From the NCBI RefSeq assembly GCF_000252125.1, contig NZ_AHKF01000018.1, positions 124,001 through 188,000 on the forward strand: a stretch of 64,000 bases of DNA, read 5' to 3'. Position 1 is the first letter of the stretch; every line of letters begins with the position of its first letter. Both the position numbers and the translations under genes were made by a program. A model generated the notes under the pieces. That model did no database searches. It was not told the origin of the DNA and saw only the letters and a program-made list of their open reading frames with translations. This DNA is from Flavobacterium frigoris PS1 (GTDB lineage: Bacteria > Bacteroidota > Bacteroidia > Flavobacteriales > Flavobacteriaceae). Below are positions 54,498-62,677 of the stretch, piece by piece.

Positions 54498-54972
54498 TGC
54501 CGCTGATTCGCTGATTTTTAAAAATGATTTTAATTAATTTTTTGAGAGTACGATTCGCTTGTGTTCTAACGAGGATTTATTGAAATTAGCTAAAATGGCT
54601 AATTCATTTCCAGATACTTTTAAATAATTTAGACATTGAGAAACAGGACTATTACTAAAAGACTCGCAAGACTTTATTTCAAGAATTATATTTTCAAAAA
54701 CTATAAAATCTGCATAAAATTTATGTTTCAAAATAGTGTCTTTATAATTTACTGCATATTCTTTTTCTCTTTCAAACGGAATTTGAGCATTTTTAAATTC
54801 AAATTCTAAAGCATCTTTATACACTATTTCAGAGAATCCTTTTCCTAGATTTTTATGTACTTCAAATAAAATTCCAATTATCTGATAAGTTTCTTGTTCA
54901 AATAAATATTGAGACATGAATTTTTAAATCTTTTTTAATACATTTTTTAAAAAAATCTGTGAATCTGCGGTA
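54498..54972. mobile_element. Putative inverted-repeat-bounded GxxExxY cassette (475 bases)
   Basis: The GxxExxY gene is bracketed by imperfect inverted repeats. The left is 54498-54519 and the right, read in complement, is 54972-54951; they match at 18 of 22 bases, with further A/T pairing inside. Each arm has two 'C(T/A)GATT' units. The cassette fills the gap between the cca start and the tsaC stop (8 bases away). No transposase and no clear target duplication are seen. It could be a small mobile or mobilised unit, or chance intergenic repeats of a kind I recall from Bacteroidota. Confidence 0.45.
54534..54917 (-). CDS. GxxExxY protein, PD-(D/E)XK nuclease-like
   Basis: This is a 127-residue protein with the naming motif in 'GKGFSEIVY' (G27, E30, Y33). 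Further on, D70 ('KFYADFIV'), then E80-I-K82 ('ILEIKS') and Q94 form the D…ExK set of the PD-(D/E)XK nuclease superfamily. The family is common, often in many copies, in Bacteroidota and some other phyla, with no proven role. The start is the first ATG. The gene lies wholly between inverted repeats (54498-54972). Confidence 0.85.
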   Translation of the reverse strand: MSQYLFEQETYQIIGILFEVHKNLGKGFSEIVYKDALEFEFKNAQIPFEREKEYAVNYKDTILKHKFYADFIVFENIILEIKSCESFSNSPVSQCLNYLKVSGNELAILANFNKSSLEHKRIVLSKN

Positions 54973-54980
54973 ATAAATAA

Positions 54981-55550
54981 CTATTTACGAATCACTTTTA
55001 CCTGTGCATCATTACCCAATTTTATAATTGTAGATGGTTTTCCAGCAATTTTATCGCGCTGCAAATTTACAACATAGTCTACACCTTTAATAATCTCGGG
55101 GCTGATTTCTTTAAAACTTTTTGGAGTGGGTTGACCTGAAATATTTGCCGAAGTAGAGACCAATGGTTTTTTCATCTTTTCCATTAATTTGAAACAGAAA
55201 GGCTCTTTTACGATTCTGATTCCTAATGTTTTGTCAGTAGCGATTAGATTTGGCGCTACATTTCGAGGTTGGTCCAAGATAATGGTTGTTGGGTTTTCGG
55301 ACAAATCCATAATTTGCCAAGCCACTTCTGGAACCTCCTTAAAGACATTGTGTATCATTTTATCGCCGTTCATCAAAACGATCATGCTTTGTGTTTCGGC
55401 TCTTTTTTTGAGTTTATAGATTTTGGCTACAGCCTCAGGATTTGTAGCGTCACATCCAATACCCCAAACAGTGTCTGTAGGGTATAATATGATTCCGCCT
55501 TCTTTTATAATTTCGTAAGCGTTGTGAACTTCTTCGTTAAGATTTTCCAT
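54981..55550 (-). CDS. tsaC: L-threonylcarbamoyladenylate synthase (TsaC/Sua5/YrdC)
   Basis: This is a 189-residue YrdC-fold enzyme. 'GGIILYPTDTVWGIGCDATNPEAVAKIYKLKKR' at 17-49, 'TIILDQPRNVAPNLI', 'LGIRIVKEPFC' and 'PLVSTSANISGQPTP' are the family's ATP/threonine-binding stretches. It makes threonylcarbamoyl-AMP from threonine, bicarbonate and ATP for t6A37 in tRNA. It is the short (TsaC) form without the Sua5 domain. Its start overlaps the GT4 gene end by 14 bases, so the two are co-transcribed. Confidence 0.92.
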   Translation of the reverse strand: MENLNEEVHNAYEIIKEGGIILYPTDTVWGIGCDATNPEAVAKIYKLKKRAETQSMIVLMNGDKMIHNVFKEVPEVAWQIMDLSENPTTIILDQPRNVAPNLIATDKTLGIRIVKEPFCFKLMEKMKKPLVSTSANISGQPTPKSFKEISPEIIKGVDYVVNLQRDKIAGKPSTIIKLGNDAQVKVIRK

Positions 55551-56649
55551 CGATAATTTGTTTGTATTGTTCTAGTGTTTTTTGCGCCATCATTGTTGTT
55601 GTGTAAAGACTTACTAACTTTTCGTGAGCAATTGAAGTGAATTGAGGAATCAACTCAGTATTGTCAAATAGTTGAATTATTTTATCTGCTAAAAGTTGTG
55701 GCTTGTGTTTTGGAGCTAATAATCCATTCATTCCATCTTCAATAATTTCGGGAATACCACCTACATCAGTACTTATAACAGGTTTTTTATGATAAAAACT
55801 CTCAAAAATCACTTGCGGTACTCCTTCGCTTTGTGAAGTTACAAGAAGCGCGTCAAATTGGGGAATGAAATTAGAAGCATTGGGAGTGTATCCCAAGAAA
55901 ATGACATCTTTTTCTAAGTTATTTGTTTTAACGGACTCTAATAGATCAGCTGTTCTGTCTGTAAAGTTCCCTATTTGTACAAATATAATATCTTTCCTTT
56001 TCTCTTTATTGATGATTAGATCAGCAGTTTCAATAAGCGTCTCAAAATTTTTAGCTCTGATGTGATTTCCTATTACTCCAATAATTTTTTTAGAGGAATC
56101 AATATTATATTTTTCTCGTAACAAAAAGGGAGTCTCAGTACTTTTGTTTTTTAAATTCGTTCCATGATAAATGGTAATCAGTTTATTTTTATCAGTGATC
56201 GATTCAGCTGTAACTCTTTTAGTTTCATCAGAAACGCACAGGTATTTTTTAATTTTGGAGTAGTTGTATTTATAGAGTGTTGATCTTTTCTTTTTGATAG
56301 GAAAAGAAGTTTTTTTGCTAAAGATAAACGGAGGTAAACTATAAAACTTATCCGCAATAATACATAAAGCAATTGCTGATGGATCGTGAATATGAATCAC
56401 ATCGACTTTATGCGTTTTACATATCTGAATGATCTTCTTTGAAAACCGGAAGTCTAAATTATATGCCAAAGGTGCCGTCTCATAAATAATAGCAGATTTT
56501 ATGAGGCGACTGTGAAAAAGCCCATTTTCAACGCATAATACAATGTTTTTAACCTCTGGATTAGTAGCGCTTAATTCAATGGATAGGTTTTCAATGTGAT
56601 TCTCACCACCTCCCCAATTTTTCACAGCCGATACATGTAATATAGTCAT
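55537..56649 (-). CDS. Glycosyltransferase family 4
   Basis: This is a 370-residue GT-B enzyme. The N-terminal 'HVSAVKNWGGGENHIENLSIEL' is the acceptor-side glycine loop. In the C-terminal half, 'GVIGNHIRAKNFETLIE' and 'SEGVPQVIFESFYHKKPVISTDVGGIPEIIEDGMNGLL' hold the E-x7-E donor motif. It transfers a nucleotide sugar in cell-envelope glycan synthesis. The LPS-related genes that follow on both strands suggest lipopolysaccharide or a similar surface glycan. The sugar is unknown. Confidence 0.9.
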   Translation of the reverse strand: MTILHVSAVKNWGGGENHIENLSIELSATNPEVKNIVLCVENGLFHSRLIKSAIIYETAPLAYNLDFRFSKKIIQICKTHKVDVIHIHDPSAIALCIIADKFYSLPPFIFSKKTSFPIKKKRSTLYKYNYSKIKKYLCVSDETKRVTAESITDKNKLITIYHGTNLKNKSTETPFLLREKYNIDSSKKIIGVIGNHIRAKNFETLIETADLIINKEKRKDIIFVQIGNFTDRTADLLESVKTNNLEKDVIFLGYTPNASNFIPQFDALLVTSQSEGVPQVIFESFYHKKPVISTDVGGIPEIIEDGMNGLLAPKHKPQLLADKIIQLFDNTELIPQFTSIAHEKLVSLYTTTMMAQKTLEQYKQIIDGKS

Positions 56650-56849
56650 ATATTATTTTTTGCCGAAATTACAATAATAATTTGAAGTCTAAAATGGTAT
56701 GCGTATTTTTGTGGATTGATAGTAATTGAGAAGCAGGACACAGATTTCAAAGGTTTGCCAAGCATTTATAGAATTTGTTTTTTTGATCCGCCGCTAAAGA
56801 ATTGCTGTTTGTCCGTGAAACACAAAAATTAAGACCTAAAATAATAGTA

Positions 56850-57620
56850 ATGATAATAAAATTAATGTTTTCTAAAACTGTAAAGAATTCAAAAGAAGTA
56901 CTACACTTCATCAAGGAATTCAATTCAGATTTAGGTGTTGTTTTTGGTAATGGGGATAGAAATAGTATTAAACTTTTTGATCTAGATGGTAAAACGATTA
57001 ACATAAAATCGTTTAAAGTGCCGCATCTCATCAATAAAGTGGTTTATAAAAATTTCAGAAAATCGAAAGCGCGCCGTTCTTATGAATACGCAACTGTTTT
57101 GTTAGAAAAAGGAATTGGAACGCCGGAACCAATTGCTTTTCTTGAAAAATTCAATTGGCTTGGATTACAAGACAGTTACTATGCAAGCGAGCACCTTGCT
57201 GCTGAATTAACTTTTAGAGAGCTTGTTGAAATTCCAGATTACCCTGATCACGAGAATATTTTGCGACAATTCACGCGTTTTTCATATGATCTACATGAAA
57301 AAGGAATAGAGTTCATGGACCATTCGCCAGGCAACACATTAATTAAGAAAATATCTGAAAATCAATATCAATTTTTCCTGGTTGACTTAAACAGGATGAA
57401 TTTTCATGAATCAATGGATTTTGATATGCGAATGAAAAACCTAAGCAGGCTTACGCCAAAAAAGGAAATGATCGCAATAATGAGTGACGAGTATGCAAAA
57501 TTGTATTCAGAAAGTAGCGCGGAAATTTTCGAGAAAATGTGGGGAGCAACTAATGATTTTCAAACAGCTTTCGCCAAAAAGCATAAAATGAAAAAGAAAT
57601 TGAAATTCTGGAAAGCTTAA
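56850..57620 (+). CDS. Lipopolysaccharide/Kdo kinase-like protein
   Basis: This is a 256-residue protein from the first ATG at 56850 (a TTG at 56802 would give a longer form). It has the small kinase fold of the Kdo/WaaP/InaA group: 'INIKSFKVPHLINKVVYKNFRKSKARRSYEYATVLLEKGIGTPEPIAFLE', 'DHSPGNTLIKK' as the catalytic-loop region, and 'FFLVDLNRMNF' in the place of the DFG Asp. The C-terminus is basic. It should phosphorylate a sugar of the LPS core, from ATP, in the cytoplasm. It diverges from the GT4 gene and converges, with a four-base overlap, on the GT2 gene, so it lies within an LPS cluster. Confidence 0.85.
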   Translation: MIIKLMFSKTVKNSKEVLHFIKEFNSDLGVVFGNGDRNSIKLFDLDGKTINIKSFKVPHLINKVVYKNFRKSKARRSYEYATVLLEKGIGTPEPIAFLEKFNWLGLQDSYYASEHLAAELTFRELVEIPDYPDHENILRQFTRFSYDLHEKGIEFMDHSPGNTLIKKISENQYQFFLVDLNRMNFHESMDFDMRMKNLSRLTPKKEMIAIMSDEYAKLYSESSAEIFEKMWGATNDFQTAFAKKHKMKKKLKFWKA

Positions 57621-58417
57621 TTGTTTATTTTCATTCTTTTTAATTCCTGAAAACGGATATAAACACTCATAGCATTTAAATAGCAAATGATAATCCCCTT
57701 TTTTCCATCCAGGATTCCTAACCTTAATATGTATTGATTAATGAATTGGTAGGCGGGACGAATATAGAAATGAATAAGATTAGGTTTTGTTCCTTTTATT
57801 AATTCCTCATGTGCTTTCAGTTGCCCGTAACGGACCATTTTTTCTTTATAACTGAAATAGTCTGAATAGGAATGATGAATTAGATTGTTTTTTAATTTTC
57901 CAATATCTCCAGCAGTATTAAGCTTTTCATGAACTGTTTTCTGAAGAGAATAAGAAGCATTTTCCTTCCTGAAAAGACGAATTATTTTATCGGTTTGCCA
58001 TCCGCTAAAAAGTAATTTCTCATTGGCAAACATAAAAGTACGCTTGAAATAATAGGCGGTAAATTTTGCTTTATTTTGAATTGTCTGAATAATTTCATTT
58101 TTCAGAGCCGGAGTCAATCTTTCATCGGCATCTAGAAACAAAATCCAAGTACCTTTAGCTAAACTTAAAGCGTAATTTCTTTGAATGGCATAATTCTCAA
58201 ATAGATGTTGGCTCACTTTTACATTACTAAAAGATTGCGCTATTTCGACGGTTTTGTCAGTACTAAAAGAGTCGATAACGAGAATTTCATCTGCGAAATC
58301 TAAATCTTGCAAAAGCTGTTTTATATTGCGCTCCTCATTATAAGTAATCACTAATACACTCAAATGTATCGTGCTATCCGCAATGGTTTCGGCCTTATCC
58401 ATTGGAATTGTTTTCAA
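57617..58417 (-). CDS. Glycosyltransferase family 2 (WaaE/KdtX-like)
   Basis: This is a 266-residue GT-A enzyme. 'LSVLVITYNEERNIKQLLQDLDFADEILVIDSFSTDKTVEIAQ' and 'WILFLDADERLTPAL' hold the nucleotide-sugar and metal (D-A-D) sites. The length and context match the LPS core beta-glycosyltransferases of the WaaE/KdtX type. Its start overlaps the end of the GT9 gene by 23 bases, indicating translational coupling. It converges with the Kdo-kinase-like gene. Confidence 0.9.
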   Translation of the reverse strand: MKTIPMDKAETIADSTIHLSVLVITYNEERNIKQLLQDLDFADEILVIDSFSTDKTVEIAQSFSNVKVSQHLFENYAIQRNYALSLAKGTWILFLDADERLTPALKNEIIQTIQNKAKFTAYYFKRTFMFANEKLLFSGWQTDKIIRLFRKENASYSLQKTVHEKLNTAGDIGKLKNNLIHHSYSDYFSYKEKMVRYGQLKAHEELIKGTKPNLIHFYIRPAYQFINQYILRLGILDGKKGIIICYLNAMSVYIRFQELKRMKINN

Positions 58418-59465
58418 TTAAGAAGGATTTCAGTTTGTTTTCAAATAAAGTAGGTTCAAATTCCTGATACAATGCAAGCGCATTATTTTTGAGCTCTTTT
58501 TCTGTTTTTGAAGTAAATAATCCAGGTTTATAATCATTTAAATGTACGGACTGATTTAAAATTCCATCTTCAAAAGTGGCCCATATTTTTTTCTCAATCC
58601 AAGGCGAGAAAATAGTAAAAGAAGGCTTGTTTAGGGCTTTGGCCATGTTTATGGCGCCACCATCATTACCAACTATTAAATCACACTGGTTCATAATAGC
58701 AATGAAACCTCTTAGATCATTACCCAGTAAATCAAAATAGATCTTTTTTTGAGTGGAAGGTTTACAATAATTGAAAATGGTTCTTGCTTCTTCGATTTGC
58801 TTTGGAAAATAATTGAAAAGAATATTCATATCTCCATTATCGGAAATAGTATCCACAATTTTCGCCATGTATTCTAAAGGGTATGTTTTTAGCTTTTCAC
58901 TTCCCAAAAGGCTAATCATAACCGTTTTTCGATCATCTTTTACTTGATGTTTTTCAAAAACAGCTTTCGCAACCTGATTTTCTTCTTTGGTTACAAAAAG
59001 TTTAGGAATTGGGTCTGTTTTAATATTTAGATTAAGTGGTTCTAACAAAGATAGTCTTCTTTCTATGGCAAGTCCTAAGCTAGTTTTTGGAAAAGCTTCA
59101 AATGGAACGGAGTCAGTATATAAAAAAGTACGTCCCTTTTTTTTGTAGGATATTTTTCTTTTAGCACCGCTGAAAAGTACTAGGAGCCAACTCTCTAATT
59201 TAGAATAGGCGTCAATTAAAACATCATATTTTTCAGATCTGATTTGGAGCGCTAAATTCAGAAGTTCCTTCTTGCTGTCTCGATGTTTTTGTTCGAAAAG
59301 AATAATATTATCAATGCTTGTATTGCCTTCTAAAACTGGAGTTGTTGATTCATAGACCAGATAATCAATCTGAGCGTTGGGGTAGGCTCGCCTGAGGTTA
59401 TTGCATATAATACTGCTAACCAAGACATCGCCAATCATTTTTTGTTGTATAACTAGTATTTTCAT
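58395..59465 (-). CDS. Glycosyltransferase family 9 (heptosyltransferase-like)
   Basis: This is a 356-residue GT9 protein: 'ILVIQQKMIGDVLVSSIICNNLRRAYPNAQIDYLVYE' at the start and 'LIVGNDGGAINMAKALNKPSFTIFSPW' late, the family's GpDxG..H..-like donor motif with Asn in place of the usual His. It should add a heptose-type sugar to lipid A-Kdo or a core. It is co-transcribed with the GT2 gene. Its ATG is only five bases beyond the T tract of the dapD terminator, so there is almost no room for a separate promoter; see findings. Confidence 0.88.
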   Translation of the reverse strand: MKILVIQQKMIGDVLVSSIICNNLRRAYPNAQIDYLVYESTTPVLEGNTSIDNIILFEQKHRDSKKELLNLALQIRSEKYDVLIDAYSKLESWLLVLFSGAKRKISYKKKGRTFLYTDSVPFEAFPKTSLGLAIERRLSLLEPLNLNIKTDPIPKLFVTKEENQVAKAVFEKHQVKDDRKTVMISLLGSEKLKTYPLEYMAKIVDTISDNGDMNILFNYFPKQIEEARTIFNYCKPSTQKKIYFDLLGNDLRGFIAIMNQCDLIVGNDGGAINMAKALNKPSFTIFSPWIEKKIWATFEDGILNQSVHLNDYKPGLFTSKTEKELKNNALALYQEFEPTLFENKLKSFLIENNSNG

Positions 59466-59477
59466 AACATAAAAAAA

Positions 59478-59496
59478 CCTCCCTGTTTAAGGGAGG
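59478..59496 (-). terminator. Terminator of dapD
   Basis: A 7-bp G/C-rich stem (59478-59484 with 59490-59496) is followed on the minus strand by seven T. It ends five bases before the GT9 ATG. Confidence 0.78.
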
Positions 59497-59528
59497 AATA
59501 TACAATAATATTTTAAAATAAAATAAAT

Positions 59529-60344
59529 TTAAACTGCTACGTCATATTCGCGTAAAGCATTATTCAAAGATGTTTTTAAATCTGTTGAAGGTTTACGTGT
59601 TCCAATGATCAATGCACAAGGAACTTGAAATTCACCAGCAGCGAATTTTTTAGTGTAACTTCCAGGAATTACTACAGAACGTGCAGGAACAAAACCTTTC
59701 ATTTCAACAGGAGTTTCAACTGTAACATCAATAATTTTTGTAGAGGCAGTCAAGCAAACATTGGCACCAAGAACTGCTTCTTTTCCAACATGAACACCTT
59801 CAACAACGATACAACGAGAACCTATAAAAGCACCGTCTTCAATGATTACTGGAGCGGCTTGAAGAGGTTCGAGAACACCACCAATACCAACACCACCACT
59901 TAAATGTACGTTTTTACCAATTTGAGCACAACTTCCTACTGTTGCCCAAGTATCTACCATAGTTCCTTCGTCAACATATGCACCAATGTTTACGTAACTT
60001 GGCATCATAATTACACCACTTGAGATATAAGCACCGTAACGAGCAATTGCACCAGGAACTACACGAATTCCTTTTTCGGCATAATCTCTTTTTAATAACA
60101 TTTTATCATGGTATTCGAAAATACCAGCTTCTACTGTTTCCATTTTTTGGATAGGGAAGTACATAACTACCGCTTTCTTTACCCATTCGTTTACTTGCCA
60201 AGCATCTCCCATAGGTTCAGCAACGCGTAATTTTCCTGAGTCTAATAATTCAATAACTTCTCTAATTGCATTAGTAGTCGTTTCTTCTTGTAACAGGGCT
60301 CTGTTTTCCCAAGCCTGTTCTATAATAGTTTGTAATGGATTCAT
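59529..60344 (-). CDS. dapD: 2,3,4,5-tetrahydropyridine-2,6-dicarboxylate N-succinyltransferase
   Basis: This is a 271-residue left-handed beta-helix acyltransferase of the lysine/diaminopimelate pathway. It has 'AVVMYFPIQKMETVEAGIFEYHDKM', 'RVVPGAIARYGAYISSGVIMMPSYVNIGAYVDEGTMVDTWATVGSCAQIGKNVHLSGGVGIGGVLEPLQAAPVIIEDGAFIGSRCIVVEGV', and a C-terminal 'VIPGSYTKKFAAGEFQVPCALIIG'. It moves succinyl from succinyl-CoA to the amino-dicarboxylate. It is a single gene with -7 box TATCTTTG at 60362-60369 and its own terminator. Confidence 0.95.
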   Translation of the reverse strand: MNPLQTIIEQAWENRALLQEETTTNAIREVIELLDSGKLRVAEPMGDAWQVNEWVKKAVVMYFPIQKMETVEAGIFEYHDKMLLKRDYAEKGIRVVPGAIARYGAYISSGVIMMPSYVNIGAYVDEGTMVDTWATVGSCAQIGKNVHLSGGVGIGGVLEPLQAAPVIIEDGAFIGSRCIVVEGVHVGKEAVLGANVCLTASTKIIDVTVETPVEMKGFVPARSVVIPGSYTKKFAAGEFQVPCALIIGTRKPSTDLKTSLNNALREYDVAV

Positions 60345-60361
60345 GTGTGATAATTTTTACA

Positions 60362-60369
60362 CAAAGATA
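60362..60369 (-). promoter_or_regulatory. -7 box for dapD
   Basis: The minus strand reads TATCTTTG, a match to TAnnTTTG, 18 bases before the dapD ATG. Confidence 0.5.
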
Positions 60370-60570
60370 ATTCGATTTTTTAGAAAAGGGAAGTGTTTTC
60401 GCAATACTAACATATTTGTTTTTTTTGTTCTAAAAATAACATCAGGATTTATTCGTCTTTATTCCTAGCGTTTTTTAGGTAATTTAAGTTTTTAAGTAGA
60501 CTGAAAACATCATAGAAAACCATAATGCGTGAGTAATCTATAATTGCATCAGCTAAGTTAATTCTTTATG

Positions 60571-60578
60571 TATCTTTG
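60571..60578 (+). promoter_or_regulatory. -7 box for ruvX
   Basis: TATCTTTGCA matches TAnnTTTG, 18 bases before the ruvX ATG. The -33 element is not clear. Confidence 0.5.
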
Positions 60579-60596
60579 CAAAATAAATAAAAAAAC

Positions 60597-61013
60597 ATGG
60601 CTCGAATTCTCTCTATAGATTACGGACAAAAACGGATAGGTATTGCCGTGACTGATGAAATGCAAATCATAGCTTCAGGCTTAACGACTATTCCTAGTGC
60701 AACTGCCATCCCTTTCCTAAAAGATTATTTTTCAAAAGAAAAAGTCGAGGCTGTAATTATTGGGGAACCTAAACAAATGAATGGCCAACCTTCAGAAAGT
60801 GCCTCTATCATAAAAGGGTTTGTTACTCATTTCTCCAATCATTTTCCAGATATGAAAGTCATTAGAATGGATGAGCGCTTTACGTCTAAGATGGCTTTCC
60901 AGTCTATGATAGATAGTGGACTAAATAAGAAGCAACGTCAAAATAAAGCTCTTATTGATGAAATTTCGGCAACAATAATGCTTCAGGATTATTTGAATCA
61001 AAAGAGATTTTAA
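60597..61013 (+). CDS. ruvX: Holliday junction resolvase-like / pre-16S rRNA nuclease YqgF (RuvX)
   Basis: This is a 138-residue RNase H-like protein. 'ILSIDYGQKRIGIAVTDEMQ' holds the first catalytic Asp, 'AVIIGEPKQMNGQPSESAS' the middle strand, 'RMDERFTSKMA' the second acid and 'LIDEISATIMLQDYL' the third. It is thought to process the 5' end of 16S rRNA and was earlier listed as a resolvase. It is a single gene between its -7 box and that of mqo. Confidence 0.93.
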   Translation: MARILSIDYGQKRIGIAVTDEMQIIASGLTTIPSATAIPFLKDYFSKEKVEAVIIGEPKQMNGQPSESASIIKGFVTHFSNHFPDMKVIRMDERFTSKMAFQSMIDSGLNKKQRQNKALIDEISATIMLQDYLNQKRF

Positions 61014-61107
61014 GACATCATTTTTAATGATGTAGAGAGTGAAATCGTTTTCGTAAAATCTAACTTTTCCAGGGCTATTTATTGTTTTTTATTGCGATTT
61101 TATAAAG

Positions 61108-61115
61108 TATCTTTG
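61108..61115 (+). promoter_or_regulatory. -7 box for mqo
   Basis: TATCTTTGCA matches TAnnTTTG, 20 bases before the mqo ATG. Confidence 0.5.
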
Positions 61116-61135
61116 CATTTTAAAATTTTATTGCT

Positions 61136-62626
61136 ATGCCCGACACAACCATTCGTTCAAATACTGAAGTAGTACTAATAGGAGCTGGAATCATGAGCGC
61201 CACTTTAGGCTTGATCCTAAAAGAACTACAACCCGATTTAAAAATTGAAATTTTCGAAAGACTAGATATCGCAGCTGCTGAAAGTTCTGATGCATGGAAT
61301 AATGCAGGAACTGGACACTCTGCCTTTTGTGAACTCAATTATACTCCTGAAAGTGCTGATGGCACGATTGACCCAAAAAAGGCAATTAGTATTGCCGAAT
61401 CATTTGAAGTATCGCGTCAGTTTTGGGCTTATTTAGTCGAGCAGAACAAGGTTTTGTCTCCTGAAAACTTTATAAAAAGTATTCCTCATATGAGTTTTGT
61501 TTGGGGAGATAAAAATGTTGCATATCTTAAGAAGCGATTTGACGCGTTGAAACCGAATCAACTTTTTAAAGATATGGTTTATAGTACTGATTTCTCTCAA
61601 TTGAAAGAATGGATGCCGTTAGTAATGGCAGGTAGAAATGAATCTGAAAAAGTGGCTGCTACCTCCATGGCTATAGGAACAGATGTAAACTTTGGAGAAC
61701 TAACAAGAAGCATGTTTAATTACTTAACTCAGTTAGATGGTGTAACCATGCATTTCAATCATGAGGTTCAGAAATTAAGACAAAGAGAAGATAAATCTTG
61801 GAGAATAAAAATTACTGATGTGGCTTCAGGCCAAAAAAGAAAAGTTTATACCAAATTCGTATTTATAGGTGCAGGTGGAGGTTCATTGCCTTTACTTGAA
61901 AAAGCAGATGTTCCCGAAGGTAAAGGATTTGGGGGTTTCCCAGTTAGTGGACAATGGCTTAAATGCACGAATCCTGAAGTGATTGCTAAACACCAAGCTA
62001 AAGTATATGGCAAGGCAAGTGTTGGTGCGCCACCAATGTCAGTCCCACACATAGATTCAAGAATGATCAATGGTGAAAAAGCATTGTTGTTTGGACCTTT
62101 TGCAGGGTTTTCAACTCGATTCTTGAAGAACGGTTCTTATTCAGATTTGCCATTATCAATAAAAACAGACAATATATTCCCGATGATTTCTGCCGGGATT
62201 AAAAATATACCGCTTACAAAGTATTTGATTGATCAGGTACGCCAATCAACTGAAGACAGGATAAACGCGCTTAGAGAATACGTTCCGGAAGCAAGTTCTA
62301 AAGACTGGGTAATTGAAAGGGCAGGACAAAGGGTACAAGTAATTAAAAAAGACGAAAAAGAAGGTGGAATATTGGAATTTGGTACAGAAGTTATCACAAC
62401 TGCTGACGGAACCATGGCTGTTTTGTTAGGAGCTTCTCCTGGTGCCTCAACTGCCGTTTCTATAATGGTTGATTTAGTAGGAAGATGTTTCAAAGAAGAA
62501 ACTAAAACTGATGAATGGCAGAGAAAGTTCAAAGAAATGATTCCTTCTTATGGCCAAAAGCTAAATGAAAACGCTGCACTATCCGATGAAATAAGAAGAC
62601 ATACGACAGCAGTCTTAAAATTATAA
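61136..62626 (+). CDS. mqo: Malate:quinone oxidoreductase
   Basis: This is a 496-residue FAD enzyme that oxidises malate to oxaloacetate and passes electrons to quinone at the inner membrane. The Rossmann motif 'VVLIGAGIMSATLGLILKEL' is at 10-29. 'ERLDIAAAESSDAWNNAGTGHSAFCELNYTPESADGTIDPKKA', 'KFVFIGAGGGSLPLLEKADVPEGKGFGGFPVSGQWL' and 'GASPGASTAVSIMVDLV' are family marks of Mqo. Its start is supported by the -7 box 20 bases upstream. A terminator follows 18 bases after the stop. Confidence 0.96.
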   Translation: MPDTTIRSNTEVVLIGAGIMSATLGLILKELQPDLKIEIFERLDIAAAESSDAWNNAGTGHSAFCELNYTPESADGTIDPKKAISIAESFEVSRQFWAYLVEQNKVLSPENFIKSIPHMSFVWGDKNVAYLKKRFDALKPNQLFKDMVYSTDFSQLKEWMPLVMAGRNESEKVAATSMAIGTDVNFGELTRSMFNYLTQLDGVTMHFNHEVQKLRQREDKSWRIKITDVASGQKRKVYTKFVFIGAGGGSLPLLEKADVPEGKGFGGFPVSGQWLKCTNPEVIAKHQAKVYGKASVGAPPMSVPHIDSRMINGEKALLFGPFAGFSTRFLKNGSYSDLPLSIKTDNIFPMISAGIKNIPLTKYLIDQVRQSTEDRINALREYVPEASSKDWVIERAGQRVQVIKKDEKEGGILEFGTEVITTADGTMAVLLGASPGASTAVSIMVDLVGRCFKEETKTDEWQRKFKEMIPSYGQKLNENAALSDEIRRHTTAVLKL

Positions 62627-62644
62627 ATAGTATAGAATTCAGAT

Positions 62645-62671
62645 AAAATCCCGGCATGAGTCCGGGATTTT
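62645..62671. terminator. Terminator between mqo and the FUSC-family gene
   Basis: A 10-bp stem (62645-62654 with 62662-62671) with a 7-base loop is followed by further T. It serves mqo and may serve the convergent gene, which ends seven bases away. Confidence 0.85.
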
Positions 62672-62677
62672 TTTTGT

